DNA from: VAXT01 sp035318925
GTDB taxonomy: Bacteria > Actinomycetota > Thermoleophilia > Gaiellales > Gaiellaceae
DNA length: 64,000 nt
Direction: 5' to 3'
Assembly (NCBI GenBank): GCA_035318925.1
Contig: DATHDS010000041.1
Location: forward strand, 1-64,000
The first letter of the stretch is position 1; every line of letters begins with the position of its first letter. Made by a program: the position numbers and the translations under genes. Shown piece after piece: positions 8,491 through 16,882 of this stretch. Below the pieces are notes generated by a model, which was given only the letters and a program-made list of their open reading frames with translations, was not told where the DNA came from and searched no databases.

Positions 8491-8819
8491 GAGGCAAGGC
8501 GCTAAGCGACCATCCCCGATGGCGATCACCAAGCGGCTCGGGGCGCGTCTGTGCGCAGACATTGCATTGTCATCGCTCCCGCCGAGATCAATCACCGTGA
8601 TCGAGCCACGACGCACGTGCCGCCCGGCTTCTGCCACGGCCAGGTCGCGCGTCAGCTGCGGCTGTCCCAAAGCGCGACAATCACATTTGAAGTAGAAAAA
8701 CGTCCGCCGCCCGGGTCCCCAATCCTGCTCATCGTCGCCGGGCTCCACCCTGACGATTCCGACATCGTGATGACGCCCTCGACGCGTGAACACGACCAGA
8801 TTCTCTCCCCGATGCAGGC

Positions 8820-9197
8820 CTAGCTCTTACTGCGCTCGATGATCTCAACTCTGTAGCCGTCCGGATCTCTTACGAAACAGAGTCGCGAGCCGCCCTCGCG
8901 CACGCTGTACGGCGGTTTCTCGGGTTCGATTCCCTTGGCGGCCAGGCGCTCGAGCATCGCGTCCATGTCGTCGACCGTGACCGCGATGTGGCCGTAACCG
9001 GTGCCGAGCTCGTACGAGTCGACGCCGAAGTTGTACGTCAGCTCGAGCCGGTCGCCGTCGCCCGGGAGGCCCATGAAAACGTTGATCGCCTCATCGCGAA
9101 TGGGCATTCGTCCGCGCTCCTCGAACCCGAGCGCCTCGTAGAACGCGACCGAGCGGTCGATGTCGGTGATGCGGTAGCAGGTGTGGATGAGCTCCAT
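8820..9197 (-). CDS. VOC superfamily (glyoxalase I-like) protein
   Basis: 125 aa from the ATG at 9197; an adjacent in-frame GTG at 9200 would add one residue. The two beta-alpha-beta-beta-beta modules are clear. Metal-ligand positions match lactoylglutathione lyase: His in LIHTCYRI near the N-terminus, Glu in RLELTYNF, His in GYGHIAVTV, and Glu in DGYRVEIIE. It is thus likely an active metal-dependent glyoxalase I or related lyase acting in the cytoplasm on methylglyoxal adducts; the thiol cofactor in this organism is unknown. It is transcribed divergently from the MshEN gene. A truncated relative lies just downstream. Confidence 0.85.
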   Translation of the reverse strand: MELIHTCYRITDIDRSVAFYEALGFEERGRMPIRDEAINVFMGLPGDGDRLELTYNFGVDSYELGTGYGHIAVTVDDMDAMLERLAAKGIEPEKPPYSVREGGSRLCFVRDPDGYRVEIIERSKS

Positions 9198-9210
9198 CAC
9201 TCTTCAGAAA

Positions 9211-9217
9211 TAGCCTA
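9211..9217. promoter_or_regulatory. Shared bidirectional -10 element between divergent genes
   Basis: TAGCCTA reads as TAGCCT toward the plus-strand MshEN gene and as TAGGCT toward the minus-strand VOC gene, so one heptamer could serve both directions. Confidence 0.35.
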
Positions 9218-9237
9218 ACTCGGCCGATAAGAGCAGG

Positions 9238-10065
9238 ATGCTTCAGACCTCCTATACCTGGCGCCCGCTGGGCGAGCTGCTTGTCGAGACCGGCTGGCTC
9301 ACCCCAACCGAGTTGGATCGAGCCCTTGCGGAGCAGCGGCGGACCGGCCGCCTCGTGGGCGAGATCATCGTCGAGTCCGGCTATGTCTCGGCTTTCACCC
9401 TCGGACGAGCTCTGGCGAGTCAGCACGGAGTCGACTTGCAAACCCCAGGACGCGTCGAGCCCCCCGTGGCTACGACAATGCGCTCACCTGAGGACACGCA
9501 GCCGACCGCTTGGCGCCCGTTGGGCAAGCTGCTCATCGAGAACGAGTTCCTGACGAGAGCACAGCTCGAACGGGCGCTCGACGAACAACGCGCGAGCGGC
9601 GGTCGCCGTCTGCTCGGCGAGATCCTGGTCGGGTCGGGCTTCCTGTCGGGCATCTCTCTCGCCCGCGCCCTTGCCGAGCAGCACGGTCTCGAGCTGGAGT
9701 CGGGCGAGATCGACGTGACGACTGTGCTCAACACCTCGACACCCGGGCAGGCGCTGTACCAGGTGCGCGAGGTCGTCTACGAGCCTCGCTACCAGGCGCA
9801 GGAGGTGCTCTACAAGAGCGCCAGCTTCCTCGAGGCTGCCGACTTCGCCGCCGAGTTCGTCGAAGACCTGGAGCCGAATGCCGTCGAGATCGAGCGCACG
9901 GACGGCACGACGACCGAGACGGTCTGGACGTACAGCAAGGAACGGGCGGCCATGACTGCGAGCTCGCGAAGTTCGCTCGCCCAGACCTTCGGCTTCGACC
10001 CCACGCTCTGGGACGGCGCCAATCCGCGCGGCCCCGTGGGCGCGGCCCGCTGGCCAGAGCGCTAG
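9238..10065 (+). CDS. Tandem MshEN (GspE/PilB N-terminal) domain protein
   Basis: 275 aa. Two copies of the MshEN/T2SSE_N fold lie at residues 8-70 (RPLGELLVETGWLTPTELDR, then GRLVGEIIVESGYVSAFTLG) and 93-155 (RPLGKLLIENEFLTRAQLER, then RRLLGEILVGSGFLSGISLA). Each is the paired LxxLLxxxGxL motif that binds c-di-GMP in MshE-type ATPases. Here there is no ATPase domain; instead a C-terminal region of 110 residues contains two short repeats (REVVYEPRYQ, QEVLYKSASF). It may be a free-standing c-di-GMP receptor or a secretion-ATPase accessory (inference). An HD-GYP phosphodiesterase is encoded elsewhere in this window. Confidence 0.75.
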   Translation: MLQTSYTWRPLGELLVETGWLTPTELDRALAEQRRTGRLVGEIIVESGYVSAFTLGRALASQHGVDLQTPGRVEPPVATTMRSPEDTQPTAWRPLGKLLIENEFLTRAQLERALDEQRASGGRRLLGEILVGSGFLSGISLARALAEQHGLELESGEIDVTTVLNTSTPGQALYQVREVVYEPRYQAQEVLYKSASFLEAADFAAEFVEDLEPNAVEIERTDGTTTETVWTYSKERAAMTASSRSSLAQTFGFDPTLWDGANPRGPVGAARWPER

Positions 10066-10074
10066 GCCCTGGGG

Positions 10075-10617
10075 CTAGGCCTCGAGGTCCTCTCGCAGGA
10101 GGCCGAAGAGGACGCTGTCGACCCACTCGCCGTGGCGCCAGTACGCCTTGCGCTTGACGCCCTCGCGGATGAAGCCGGCGCGCTCCGCGTGCTGGATCGC
10201 GCGCTCGTTGAAACCGTAGATCTCGAGCTGAAGCCGGTGGTAGTCGAGGTCGAACAGAAGATGCCTCTGAAAGACGCGCGCGACCTCGTCGGCAAGCCGG
10301 CGGCCGCGGAAGTCCGGATGCACGGCGAGGCCGCCGAGGTTCGCGATCCTGCTGCGCTCGTTCGCGACGTCGAAGCCCATCACCCCCGCGCGGCGCCGCT
10401 CTCCCCCCTCCTCGACCTCGATCACGAAGCGGCCTGACTTCGTCGGCTCGGCGAGCGAGCGTTCGATCTCGGCCAGGACCGTCTCTCGATCGCGAGGGCG
10501 GACTGCCCGCAGGTACGGGTCGACGTCGTCGTGGGACGCGAGCTCGAGCGCGAAGTCGACGTCGTCCGCAGTCGCCCGGCGGAGGCTGAAGCCGTCGCCT
10601 GCGATCGTCTCGCTCAC
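10075..10617 (-). CDS. GNAT family N-acetyltransferase (RimJ/RimL type)
   Basis: 180 aa. The GTG at 10617 overlaps the stop of the exporter gene as GTGA, so the two are co-translated; the frame remains open further upstream only inside that gene. GNAT features: FSLRRATADDVDFALELA (beta1-alpha1), GVMGFDVANERSRIANLG (beta3-4), LAVHPDFRGRRLADEVARVF (acetyl-CoA pyrophosphate loop R-G-R-R-L-A), and FNERAIQHAERAGFIREG (RimL-type C-terminal block). The substrate, a protein N-terminus or a small molecule, is unknown. Pairing with an exporter suggests detoxification or resistance (inference). Confidence 0.85.
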   Translation of the reverse strand: MSETIAGDGFSLRRATADDVDFALELASHDDVDPYLRAVRPRDRETVLAEIERSLAEPTKSGRFVIEVEEGGERRRAGVMGFDVANERSRIANLGGLAVHPDFRGRRLADEVARVFQRHLLFDLDYHRLQLEIYGFNERAIQHAERAGFIREGVKRKAYWRHGEWVDSVLFGLLREDLEA

Positions 10618-11516
10618 GGCGAGGCCGGGACGGTGACGCGACGCCGCAGGCCCAGGACGCCGGATCCGAGCGCGGTGCCGGTCAGGATGAGCACGAGCCC
10701 GACGAGCGCGGAAACCGTGATCGGCTCGTTCAGGAGCAGCGCGCCGTAGAAGAGCGCGGTCACCGGCAGCAGGTAGACGACGAGGCTCGCTCGAGCGGAG
10801 CCGTACCTGTAGATCAGCCGGAAATAGAGCAGCTGGCCCGCGACGGTGCCGAGCAGCGCGAGGGCAAGGACGGATGCGATTACGCCCCAGCCCGGGAGGT
10901 GCGAGGGCGCTTGGATCGCCCCGAGTGGGGTGAGGAAGACCGCGCCCCACGTGACCGAAGCTGCTGCGAGCACGTCGTTGTGGACGTCGTCGAGGAGGCC
11001 CTGCGTATAGAGCGTCGCGACCGCGTACGAGATCGACGCGACGACGACGGCGAGCGTGCCGGCAACTCCTGCCCACCCTCCCTTCGGGTTAATCCCGGTG
11101 AGGACGGCCACACCGAGGAGGCCGAGCATGACCCCGAAAAGGCGGGATCCCGTAGCCCGTTCGCTCGCGCGGAACCTGATCGCGAGAATCGCAACGAAGA
11201 TGGGCATCGAGGCGTTTCCGATCGCGGCGACACCGGAGTCGATCTTCGTCTCGCCCCAGGCGATGAGCGTGAACGGCACCGCGGTGCTGACGATCCCGAG
11301 GAAGATCGCGGCCCGCGCGATCGAGCGCATCTCGGCCGCCGCCGGCCTCAGCCCGTGCTTGAAGACGACGATTGCGAGCAGGGGGAGCGCAGAGAAGACG
11401 AGCCGGAGCGCCATCGTCGTCGTCGGCGCGAGCTCGTCGACGGCGATCTTGATGAACATGAACGAGGCGCCCCAGATCGCCGCGAGCAGGAGCAGCAAGG
11501 GAACGTAGCCGCGCAT
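10614..11516 (-). CDS. EamA/DMT family transporter
   Basis: 300 aa with ten predicted hydrophobic helices in two EamA repeats: the first starts VPLLLLLAAIWGASFMFIKI, the second VAGTLAVVVASISYAVATLY. The motif LNEPITVSALVGLVLILTG near the C-terminus is typical of DMT exporters. It probably exports metabolites or drugs across the cytoplasmic membrane. The start ATG at 11516 has a TANNNT box 6 nt upstream and no Shine-Dalgarno, so the mRNA is probably leaderless. It is the first gene of a two-gene operon with the acetyltransferase. Confidence 0.88.
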   Translation of the reverse strand: MRGYVPLLLLLAAIWGASFMFIKIAVDELAPTTTMALRLVFSALPLLAIVVFKHGLRPAAAEMRSIARAAIFLGIVSTAVPFTLIAWGETKIDSGVAAIGNASMPIFVAILAIRFRASERATGSRLFGVMLGLLGVAVLTGINPKGGWAGVAGTLAVVVASISYAVATLYTQGLLDDVHNDVLAAASVTWGAVFLTPLGAIQAPSHLPGWGVIASVLALALLGTVAGQLLYFRLIYRYGSARASLVVYLLPVTALFYGALLLNEPITVSALVGLVLILTGTALGSGVLGLRRRVTVPASP

Positions 11517-11522
11517 CTAGGC

Positions 11523-11528
11523 AGGCTA
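11523..11528 (-). promoter_or_regulatory. TANNNT -10 box of the leaderless exporter gene
   Basis: TAGCCT on the minus strand, 6 nt before the ATG at 11516. Confidence 0.5.
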
Positions 11529-11634
11529 CCTACGCATTTCCGCGTCACAGAGTCGGCCCAGAGGAGTCACAGACACGCGCGAATTTCCCGACTAGGATCA
11601 CATTGGAGGGAGGCCAGCGGCCGGACCCCGGGGC

Positions 11635-13761
11635 ATGTCCGGTGCGGACACGGGAGGCGCGTCCAGGCGCCTCGCTAGACTCGAGTATCTGACGCGGGTC
11701 GCAGAACAGCCGCTCCATCGCGCGCTCGGCCTCACGGACGGGGAGCTCGACCGAATCTGCGAACTGCTCGAACGCGAGCCGAATCATTTCGAGCTCGCCG
11801 TCTTCTCGCTCCTCTGGTCGGAGCACTGCGCCTACAAACACTCGGCGCCCCTCCTGAAGCGCTTCCCCGTCTCCTCGCCTCGCGTCCTCCAGGGGCCGGG
11901 CGAGAACGCCGGCGTCGTCGACCTCGGCGAGGGCGAGGCGGTCGCGTTCAAGGTCGAGAGCCACAACCACCCGTCCGCCGTCGAGCCGTTCCAGGGCGCG
12001 GCGACGGGCATCGGCGGGATCGTGCGCGACATCATCGCGATGGGTGCGAGGCCGGTCGCGCTCCTCGACGGGCTCCGCTTCGGCGAGCCCGACCACATGT
12101 TCGAGCGAGCCGTGGCCGGAATTGCCAATTATGGCAACAGCATCGGGGTGCCGACCGTCGGCGGCGACACCGTCTTCGACCAGGCCTACGCGGGCAACTG
12201 CCTCGTGAACGCGATGTGCGTCGGCCTGCTGCCCACCGAACGCGTCCTCAAGGCGCGGGCGCGCGGCGCCGGCAACGTCGTCTTCCTCTACGGCGCCACG
12301 ACCGGCCGGGACGGCATCGGCGGCGCGAGCGTGCTCGCGAGCCAGGAGCTCGGCGAAGAGGATGCCGACAAGCGCCCCTCGGTGCAGATCGGCGACCCTT
12401 TCACCGGCAAGAAGCTGATCGAGTCGAGCCTCGAGCTCGTCGAGCGCGGCCTCGTCGAGTCGCTGCAGGACTGCGGCGCCGCCGGGCTCGCATCGTCGCT
12501 CGCCGAGATGGCCGGCGGCGACGGCGGGATCGACGTCCACCTCGACAGCGTCCCGCTCCGCGAGGAGGAGATGGAGCCCTGGGAGATCATGATCTCGGAG
12601 AGCCAGGAGCGGATGGTCGCGGTCGTCCGGCCGGAGAACCTGCCGGCGGTCGGGGAGGTCTGCGCCCGCTGGGAGCTGGACTGCGCGACGATCGGCGAGG
12701 TGACCGACACCGGCGAGCTTCGCGCCTATTTCGACGGAGAGCTCGTCGGCGCGATCCCCGCCGCATATCTCACCGAGGAGGCACCCCGCTACGAGGTCGC
12801 GCGTCGGCCGAGGCCGGCGGCCGAGCCTGCGCCCGCTCCCGCCGGCCCGAGCGCCGACCGCGCTTTGCTCGAGCTCCTCGCGACGCCGAACATCCGGAGC
12901 CGTGCCTGGATCTACCGCCGCTACGACCATCTCGTCGGCTCGCGCACCGTCCGCCGGCCCGGGCTCGACGCGGCAGTCCTCCGGCTTCGCCCCTCGTTTC
13001 GAGGCCTCGCCGTCAGCCTCGACGGTTCCGGCCGGATCGCCCGGCTCGATCCGCATACCGGCGGCGCGCTCGCCGTGCTCGAGGCCGCGCGCAACGTCGC
13101 CTGCGCCGGCGGGGAGCCGCTTGCCGTCACCGACTGCCTGAACTTCGGGAACCCGGAGAAGCCGGAGATCGCCTGGGAGCTCGCCGAGGCGATCGAAGGC
13201 ATGGCCGCTGCGTGCGAGGCGCTCGGGATCCCGGTCGTCTCGGGCAACGTCTCGCTCTATAACGAGACCGACGGCCGGGCGATCCACCCCACTCCGGCTG
13301 TCGGCTGTGTCGGCCTCGTCCCCGACGTGCGCGAGATTCCCGGCACCTGGCGCGAAGGGGATGCGATCTTCCTCGCGGGGCAGCCCCGGCTCTCGCTCGA
13401 CGGCTCCGAGTACCAGTCGTTCTACGCCGAGCTGGCGGGCCGCCCGGCGCCGCTCGACCTCGCGGCGGAGGCGGGCCTCGTCCGAGCGCTCTACGAGGCC
13501 GCCCCGCAATGCTCGCTCGTCCACGATGCGGCCGAGGGAGGCCTCGCGGTGGCGCTCGCGGAGGCCGCGATCGTCAGCGGGATCGGCGCCGAGCTCGAGC
13601 TGCCGGACGACGCGACGGCACTCTTCGGCGAAGGCGGCGGCCACGCGATCCTCGCATCGAGCGCCGACCTCGACTTTCCCCGCATCGGCACCGTCGGCGG
13701 AGCTACTCTGCTTGGCGTCCCCGTCGAGCAACTGCGGCAGGCCTGGGAGCTGACCGACTAG
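11635..13761 (+). CDS. purL: Phosphoribosylformylglycinamidine synthase subunit PurL
   Basis: 708 aa, slightly short for the small PurL type that works with PurS and PurQ. It converts FGAR to FGAM with ATP and glutamine-derived ammonia (purine step 4). Signatures: LLWSEHCAYKHSAPLLKRFP; the metal- and substrate-binding VESHNHPSAVEPFQGAATGI; GDTVFDQAYAGNCLVNAMCV; and the C-terminal AIRS-like half with SYQSFYAELAG-type segment and HDAAEGGLAVALAEA. The PurL core proper begins near residue 23 (EQPLHRALGL), so the first 20 residues may be over-extended. purF follows with no spacer. purS and purQ are not in the window. Confidence 0.96.
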   Translation: MSGADTGGASRRLARLEYLTRVAEQPLHRALGLTDGELDRICELLEREPNHFELAVFSLLWSEHCAYKHSAPLLKRFPVSSPRVLQGPGENAGVVDLGEGEAVAFKVESHNHPSAVEPFQGAATGIGGIVRDIIAMGARPVALLDGLRFGEPDHMFERAVAGIANYGNSIGVPTVGGDTVFDQAYAGNCLVNAMCVGLLPTERVLKARARGAGNVVFLYGATTGRDGIGGASVLASQELGEEDADKRPSVQIGDPFTGKKLIESSLELVERGLVESLQDCGAAGLASSLAEMAGGDGGIDVHLDSVPLREEEMEPWEIMISESQERMVAVVRPENLPAVGEVCARWELDCATIGEVTDTGELRAYFDGELVGAIPAAYLTEEAPRYEVARRPRPAAEPAPAPAGPSADRALLELLATPNIRSRAWIYRRYDHLVGSRTVRRPGLDAAVLRLRPSFRGLAVSLDGSGRIARLDPHTGGALAVLEAARNVACAGGEPLAVTDCLNFGNPEKPEIAWELAEAIEGMAAACEALGIPVVSGNVSLYNETDGRAIHPTPAVGCVGLVPDVREIPGTWREGDAIFLAGQPRLSLDGSEYQSFYAELAGRPAPLDLAAEAGLVRALYEAAPQCSLVHDAAEGGLAVALAEAAIVSGIGAELELPDDATALFGEGGGHAILASSADLDFPRIGTVGGATLLGVPVEQLRQAWELTD

Positions 13762-15147
13762 ATGTGTGGAGTCTTTGGCATTCGCGCGCCGGACCGCGAC
13801 GTCGCGCGCGTCACCTTCTTCGGGCTGTTCGCGCTCCAGCACCGCGGTCAGGAGTCGGCCGGCATCGCCGTGTCGGACGGCGGGCACCTCACGGTCCTGC
13901 GCGACATGGGGCTCGTCGCCCAGGTCTTCAACGAGCAGAACCTGAGCGGGCTCCAGGGTCAGGTCGCGATCGGCCACACGCGCTACTCGACGACGGGCTC
14001 GACGCACTGGACGAACGCGCAGCCGACCGTCCAGCACGGCAAGGCCAGGACGGTCACCCTCGGTCACAACGGCAACCTGACCAACGTCGAGGAGGTGCGC
14101 GAGCAACTCGCGGCGGAGGGAGTCCTGCTCTCGACCACTTCCGACACCGAGGTGGTTGCCGCGCTCATCGCGAACGACCCGGCGCCGCTCGAAGAGGCGG
14201 TCGCGGGCGCGATGCGGAGGCTCGAAGGCGCGTTCACGATCGTCGCCCTGGCCGAGGGGAAGCTGATCGGCTTTCGCGACCCGCACGGCTTCCGGCCGCT
14301 CAACCTCGGCCGGATCGACGGCGACCCCGTGCTCGCCTCCGAGACCTGCGCGCTCGACCTCGTCGGCGCCGAGCACGAACGCGAGATCGCGCCCGGCGAG
14401 CTCGTCGTGATCGACGAGGAAGGCGTCCATTCCGTTCAGGCCGTGCCGCAGGCGGGAGCAGGCGCGCTTTGCCTGTTCGAGTTCATCTACCTCGCACGGC
14501 CGGACTCGACCCTGTCGGGCATCGAGGTGCACGCCGCCCGCGTCAGGATGGGCGAGCGGCTCGCCGAGGAGGCCGGCGTCGAGGCGGACTTCGTGCTGCC
14601 GGCCCCCGACTCCGGAACGCCGGCCGCGATCGGATTCGCACGACGCAGCGGCATCCCCTTCTCCGAGGGCCTGATCAAGAACCGCTACGTCGGCCGCACG
14701 TTCATCGAGCCCGACCAAGGCCTCCGCGAGCAGGGCATCCGCCTGAAGTTCAACCCGCTCTCCGAGGTGGCGGGCAAGCGCCTCGTGCTCGTCGACGACT
14801 CGATCGTTCGCGGCAACACGACGCGCAAGATCGTCGAGCTCCTCTTCGGAGCCGGGGCGCAGGAGGTGCACGTCCGCATCTCCTCTCCGCCCATTGTCTC
14901 GCCGTGCTTCTACGGCATCGACTTCGCCGACCAGGAGCAGCTCGTTGCCTCGTCGAGGTCGGTCGAGGAGGTGCGCGAGCAGATCGGCGCGACGTCGCTC
15001 GCGTACATCTCCCTCGCAGGAGTGCAGGCGGCGACGACGAGGCCGGCCAACGAGTTCTGCCGGGCCTGCTTCACGCGGCGGTATCCGACGCGGGTCCCGG
15101 AAGACAAGACGGTCGCGAAGTTCCGATTTGAGCCTAGTACCGCCTAG
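13762..15147 (+). CDS. purF: Amidophosphoribosyltransferase PurF
   Basis: 461 aa; commits PRPP to purine synthesis (step 1). The ATG comes immediately after the PurL stop and gives Met-Cys-Gly-Val-Phe-Gly, so the catalytic Cys2 needs only removal of Met and there is no propeptide. The glutaminase domain (FALQHRGQESAGIAVSDGG, GHNGNLTNVEEVRE) is followed by the phosphoribosyltransferase domain with its PRPP loop VLVDDSIVRGNTTRKIVELL. Cysteines at LCLFEFIYLARPDS, SPCFYGID and EFCRACFTRRYP match those holding the 4Fe-4S cluster in the Bacillus type enzyme. AMP/GMP feedback is expected from the family. Confidence 0.97.
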   Translation: MCGVFGIRAPDRDVARVTFFGLFALQHRGQESAGIAVSDGGHLTVLRDMGLVAQVFNEQNLSGLQGQVAIGHTRYSTTGSTHWTNAQPTVQHGKARTVTLGHNGNLTNVEEVREQLAAEGVLLSTTSDTEVVAALIANDPAPLEEAVAGAMRRLEGAFTIVALAEGKLIGFRDPHGFRPLNLGRIDGDPVLASETCALDLVGAEHEREIAPGELVVIDEEGVHSVQAVPQAGAGALCLFEFIYLARPDSTLSGIEVHAARVRMGERLAEEAGVEADFVLPAPDSGTPAAIGFARRSGIPFSEGLIKNRYVGRTFIEPDQGLREQGIRLKFNPLSEVAGKRLVLVDDSIVRGNTTRKIVELLFGAGAQEVHVRISSPPIVSPCFYGIDFADQEQLVASSRSVEEVREQIGATSLAYISLAGVQAATTRPANEFCRACFTRRYPTRVPEDKTVAKFRFEPSTA

Positions 15148-15173
15148 TCAAACGCTTTAACATCGGCGCGAAC

Positions 15174-16520
15174 GTGTCCTCCCGCGTCGGATATCTGCTC
15201 GTCCTCGTCTGCGCTGCAGTCCTCCTGCTGCCCGGGGCCGGTGCTGCCGACGTGAGCAGCGGGATGAAGATCGACTGGAGCTACCCGGAGGGCCCGACCC
15301 GAACGCACTCCGACCTCGCGATGTGGGGCAACATCGTCGTCGCGGGCAACTACGACGGCTTCCGCGTCTTCGACATCAGCCGGACCGGCACCGACCGGCT
15401 GCTCGTCAACTACCTCTGTCGCGGTCCCCAGAACGACGTCTCGCTGTGGGAACACAACGGCCGCCTGCTGCTATTCCAGTCGATCGACACACCGCAGACG
15501 AACGGCGAGACCGTCTGCAGCCAGAACCGATCGAGCGACACGACCGCCTGCGGTCCGGCCTGTTTCGAGGGCCTCCGGATCTTCGACCTGACGGATCCCG
15601 CACACCCGGTGTACCTCAAGGGCGTCTACACGGATTGTGGGTCCCACACTCACACGCTGATCCCTGATCTCGGAAACAACCGTCTGCTCTTTTACGTGTC
15701 CTCCTATCCAACGCAGACCGGACCACGGTGCGCGTATCCACACGCGAAGATCTCGATCGTTTCGGTGCCGCTCGATGCGCCGGAGACAGCGAGCGTGATC
15801 GCGCAGCCGACGATCTCTGCCCCTCCATACATTGGTGTGGGCTGTCACGACATCACGGTGTTTCTGGCCATTCACAAAGCGGCCGCGTCGTGCTTGAGCG
15901 AGGGCCAGTTCTGGGACATCACCGATCCAGCCAACCCGGGGACCCTGAACGCCGTACACATCGACAACCCGTCGGTCAACGTGTGGCACTCGGCCGAATT
16001 CACGTGGGACGGCCAGTACGTCGTCTTCGACGACGAGGATCAGACGAACGGCACCTGCGCTGCCAACGGCTTCGGCAAGATCTGGATCTACCGAGTAAGC
16101 GATGCCCAACTGATGAGCTCGTTCATGATTCCGCGTCCGCAGGGAATCTACTGCTCAGTGCACAACGGCAACATAATCCCGGTGGCCGGCCGCTACATCC
16201 TCGTCGCGGCCTGGTATGGGGGCGGAACGAGCGTCGTCGACTTCACGGACCCGACGAACCCACATGAGATCGCCTACTACGTGGGAACGACCGGCCGCGG
16301 CCGCGCGGACACCTGGTCGTCGTACTGGTACAACGGCAAGATCTACGCGAACGACATCACGCGCGGCCTGGACGTCTTCAACCTCGTCCTGCCGAACGCC
16401 AGGTACGGGGAGACGTGGGACCACCTGAACCCGCAGACGCAAGAGGATCTGTACACGTTCTCGCCGCTCGCGCTGCTCGCGTTCGGCGCCTGGCGGGTCA
16501 ACGGCGCCCCGGCGCCCTGA
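15174..16520 (+). CDS. Secreted LVIVD-repeat-type protein
   Basis: 448 aa. The GTG start at 15174 leads straight into a signal peptide (GYLLVLVCAAVLLLPGAGA). Repeated short units of the form GLRIFDLTDPAHPVYLKGV, FWDITDPANPGTLNAV and VVDFTDPTNPHEIAYY are the LVIVD pattern (xVFDVSDPxxPxxV), which builds an extracellular beta-propeller. Several Cys (NYLCRGPQ, TVCSQN, TTACGPACFE) probably form disulfides. The function is unknown; similar exported proteins are common in actinobacteria. A TAACAT box lies 10 nt before the start. It interrupts the purine gene order without any obvious relation to it. Confidence 0.75.
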   Translation: MSSRVGYLLVLVCAAVLLLPGAGAADVSSGMKIDWSYPEGPTRTHSDLAMWGNIVVAGNYDGFRVFDISRTGTDRLLVNYLCRGPQNDVSLWEHNGRLLLFQSIDTPQTNGETVCSQNRSSDTTACGPACFEGLRIFDLTDPAHPVYLKGVYTDCGSHTHTLIPDLGNNRLLFYVSSYPTQTGPRCAYPHAKISIVSVPLDAPETASVIAQPTISAPPYIGVGCHDITVFLAIHKAAASCLSEGQFWDITDPANPGTLNAVHIDNPSVNVWHSAEFTWDGQYVVFDDEDQTNGTCAANGFGKIWIYRVSDAQLMSSFMIPRPQGIYCSVHNGNIIPVAGRYILVAAWYGGGTSVVDFTDPTNPHEIAYYVGTTGRGRADTWSSYWYNGKIYANDITRGLDVFNLVLPNARYGETWDHLNPQTQEDLYTFSPLALLAFGAWRVNGAPAP

Positions 16521-16540
16521 CGGGCCTGAAGCCCGCCAGG
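16516..16540 (+). terminator. Hairpin at the end of the LVIVD-type gene
   Basis: CCTGACGGGC (16516-16525) / GCCCGCCAGG (16531-16540), nine of ten pairs, loop CTGAA. The stem begins within the last codons and includes the stop. Confidence 0.6.
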
Positions 16541-16555
16541 GACACCTGACGCGTC

Positions 16556-16813
16556 TTACTGTTCGAGGACTCGGCTGGCCTTCGCGATCCCGCGCGAGAT
16601 CAGGTACGCCGAGGTGATCCATTTGGCCGCGTCCAGCCACGCTCCCGCGTCGACGTGGTCGTCGATCAGCGCAACGAGCAGGAACACGATCAAGGCGATG
16701 ACGTAGACGAGGAACTCGGCATTGCCGGGAATCGGCATCCGTGCGAAGTCGAGAGTCGTCCCGGGGGAATATCCGTAGCTCGGACGGGACGGTTGCTCGG
16801 GCGGTGTCGCCAT
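16556..16813 (-). CDS. Small membrane protein, unknown function
   Basis: 85 aa. The ATG at 16813 is preceded by a strong Shine-Dalgarno (AAAGGAG, 5 nt spacing); a TTG five codons upstream lies before that Shine-Dalgarno and is not needed. Residues 1-30 are Pro/Ser-rich and polar. Residues 36-55 are one transmembrane segment (AEFLVYVIALIVFLLVALID), followed by an amphipathic helix (AAKWITSAYLISRGIAKASR). No family recognised. The gene stands alone between a secreted-protein gene (convergent) and ctaG (same direction). Confidence 0.65.
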   Translation of the reverse strand: MATPPEQPSRPSYGYSPGTTLDFARMPIPGNAEFLVYVIALIVFLLVALIDDHVDAGAWLDAAKWITSAYLISRGIAKASRVLEQ

Positions 16814-16882
16814 GCGATCTCCTTTCAAGCCAGCGTGTCGGGGAACTATCTCTCGTTTCCGACCCGCGGGATCGTAGAAGAG

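Noticed and set aside
8551..8823. 90-codon plus-strand frame between the sialidase-like and VOC genes
   Set aside because: No recognisable protein features, no Shine-Dalgarno, and it overlaps the VOC stop antisense.
11545..14871. 1108-codon open frame on the minus strand
   Set aside because: It lies antisense to purL and purF and its sequence is the low-complexity Arg/Glu/Asp/Ala/Val pattern produced by the complement of GC-rich genes; purL and purF are unmistakable.
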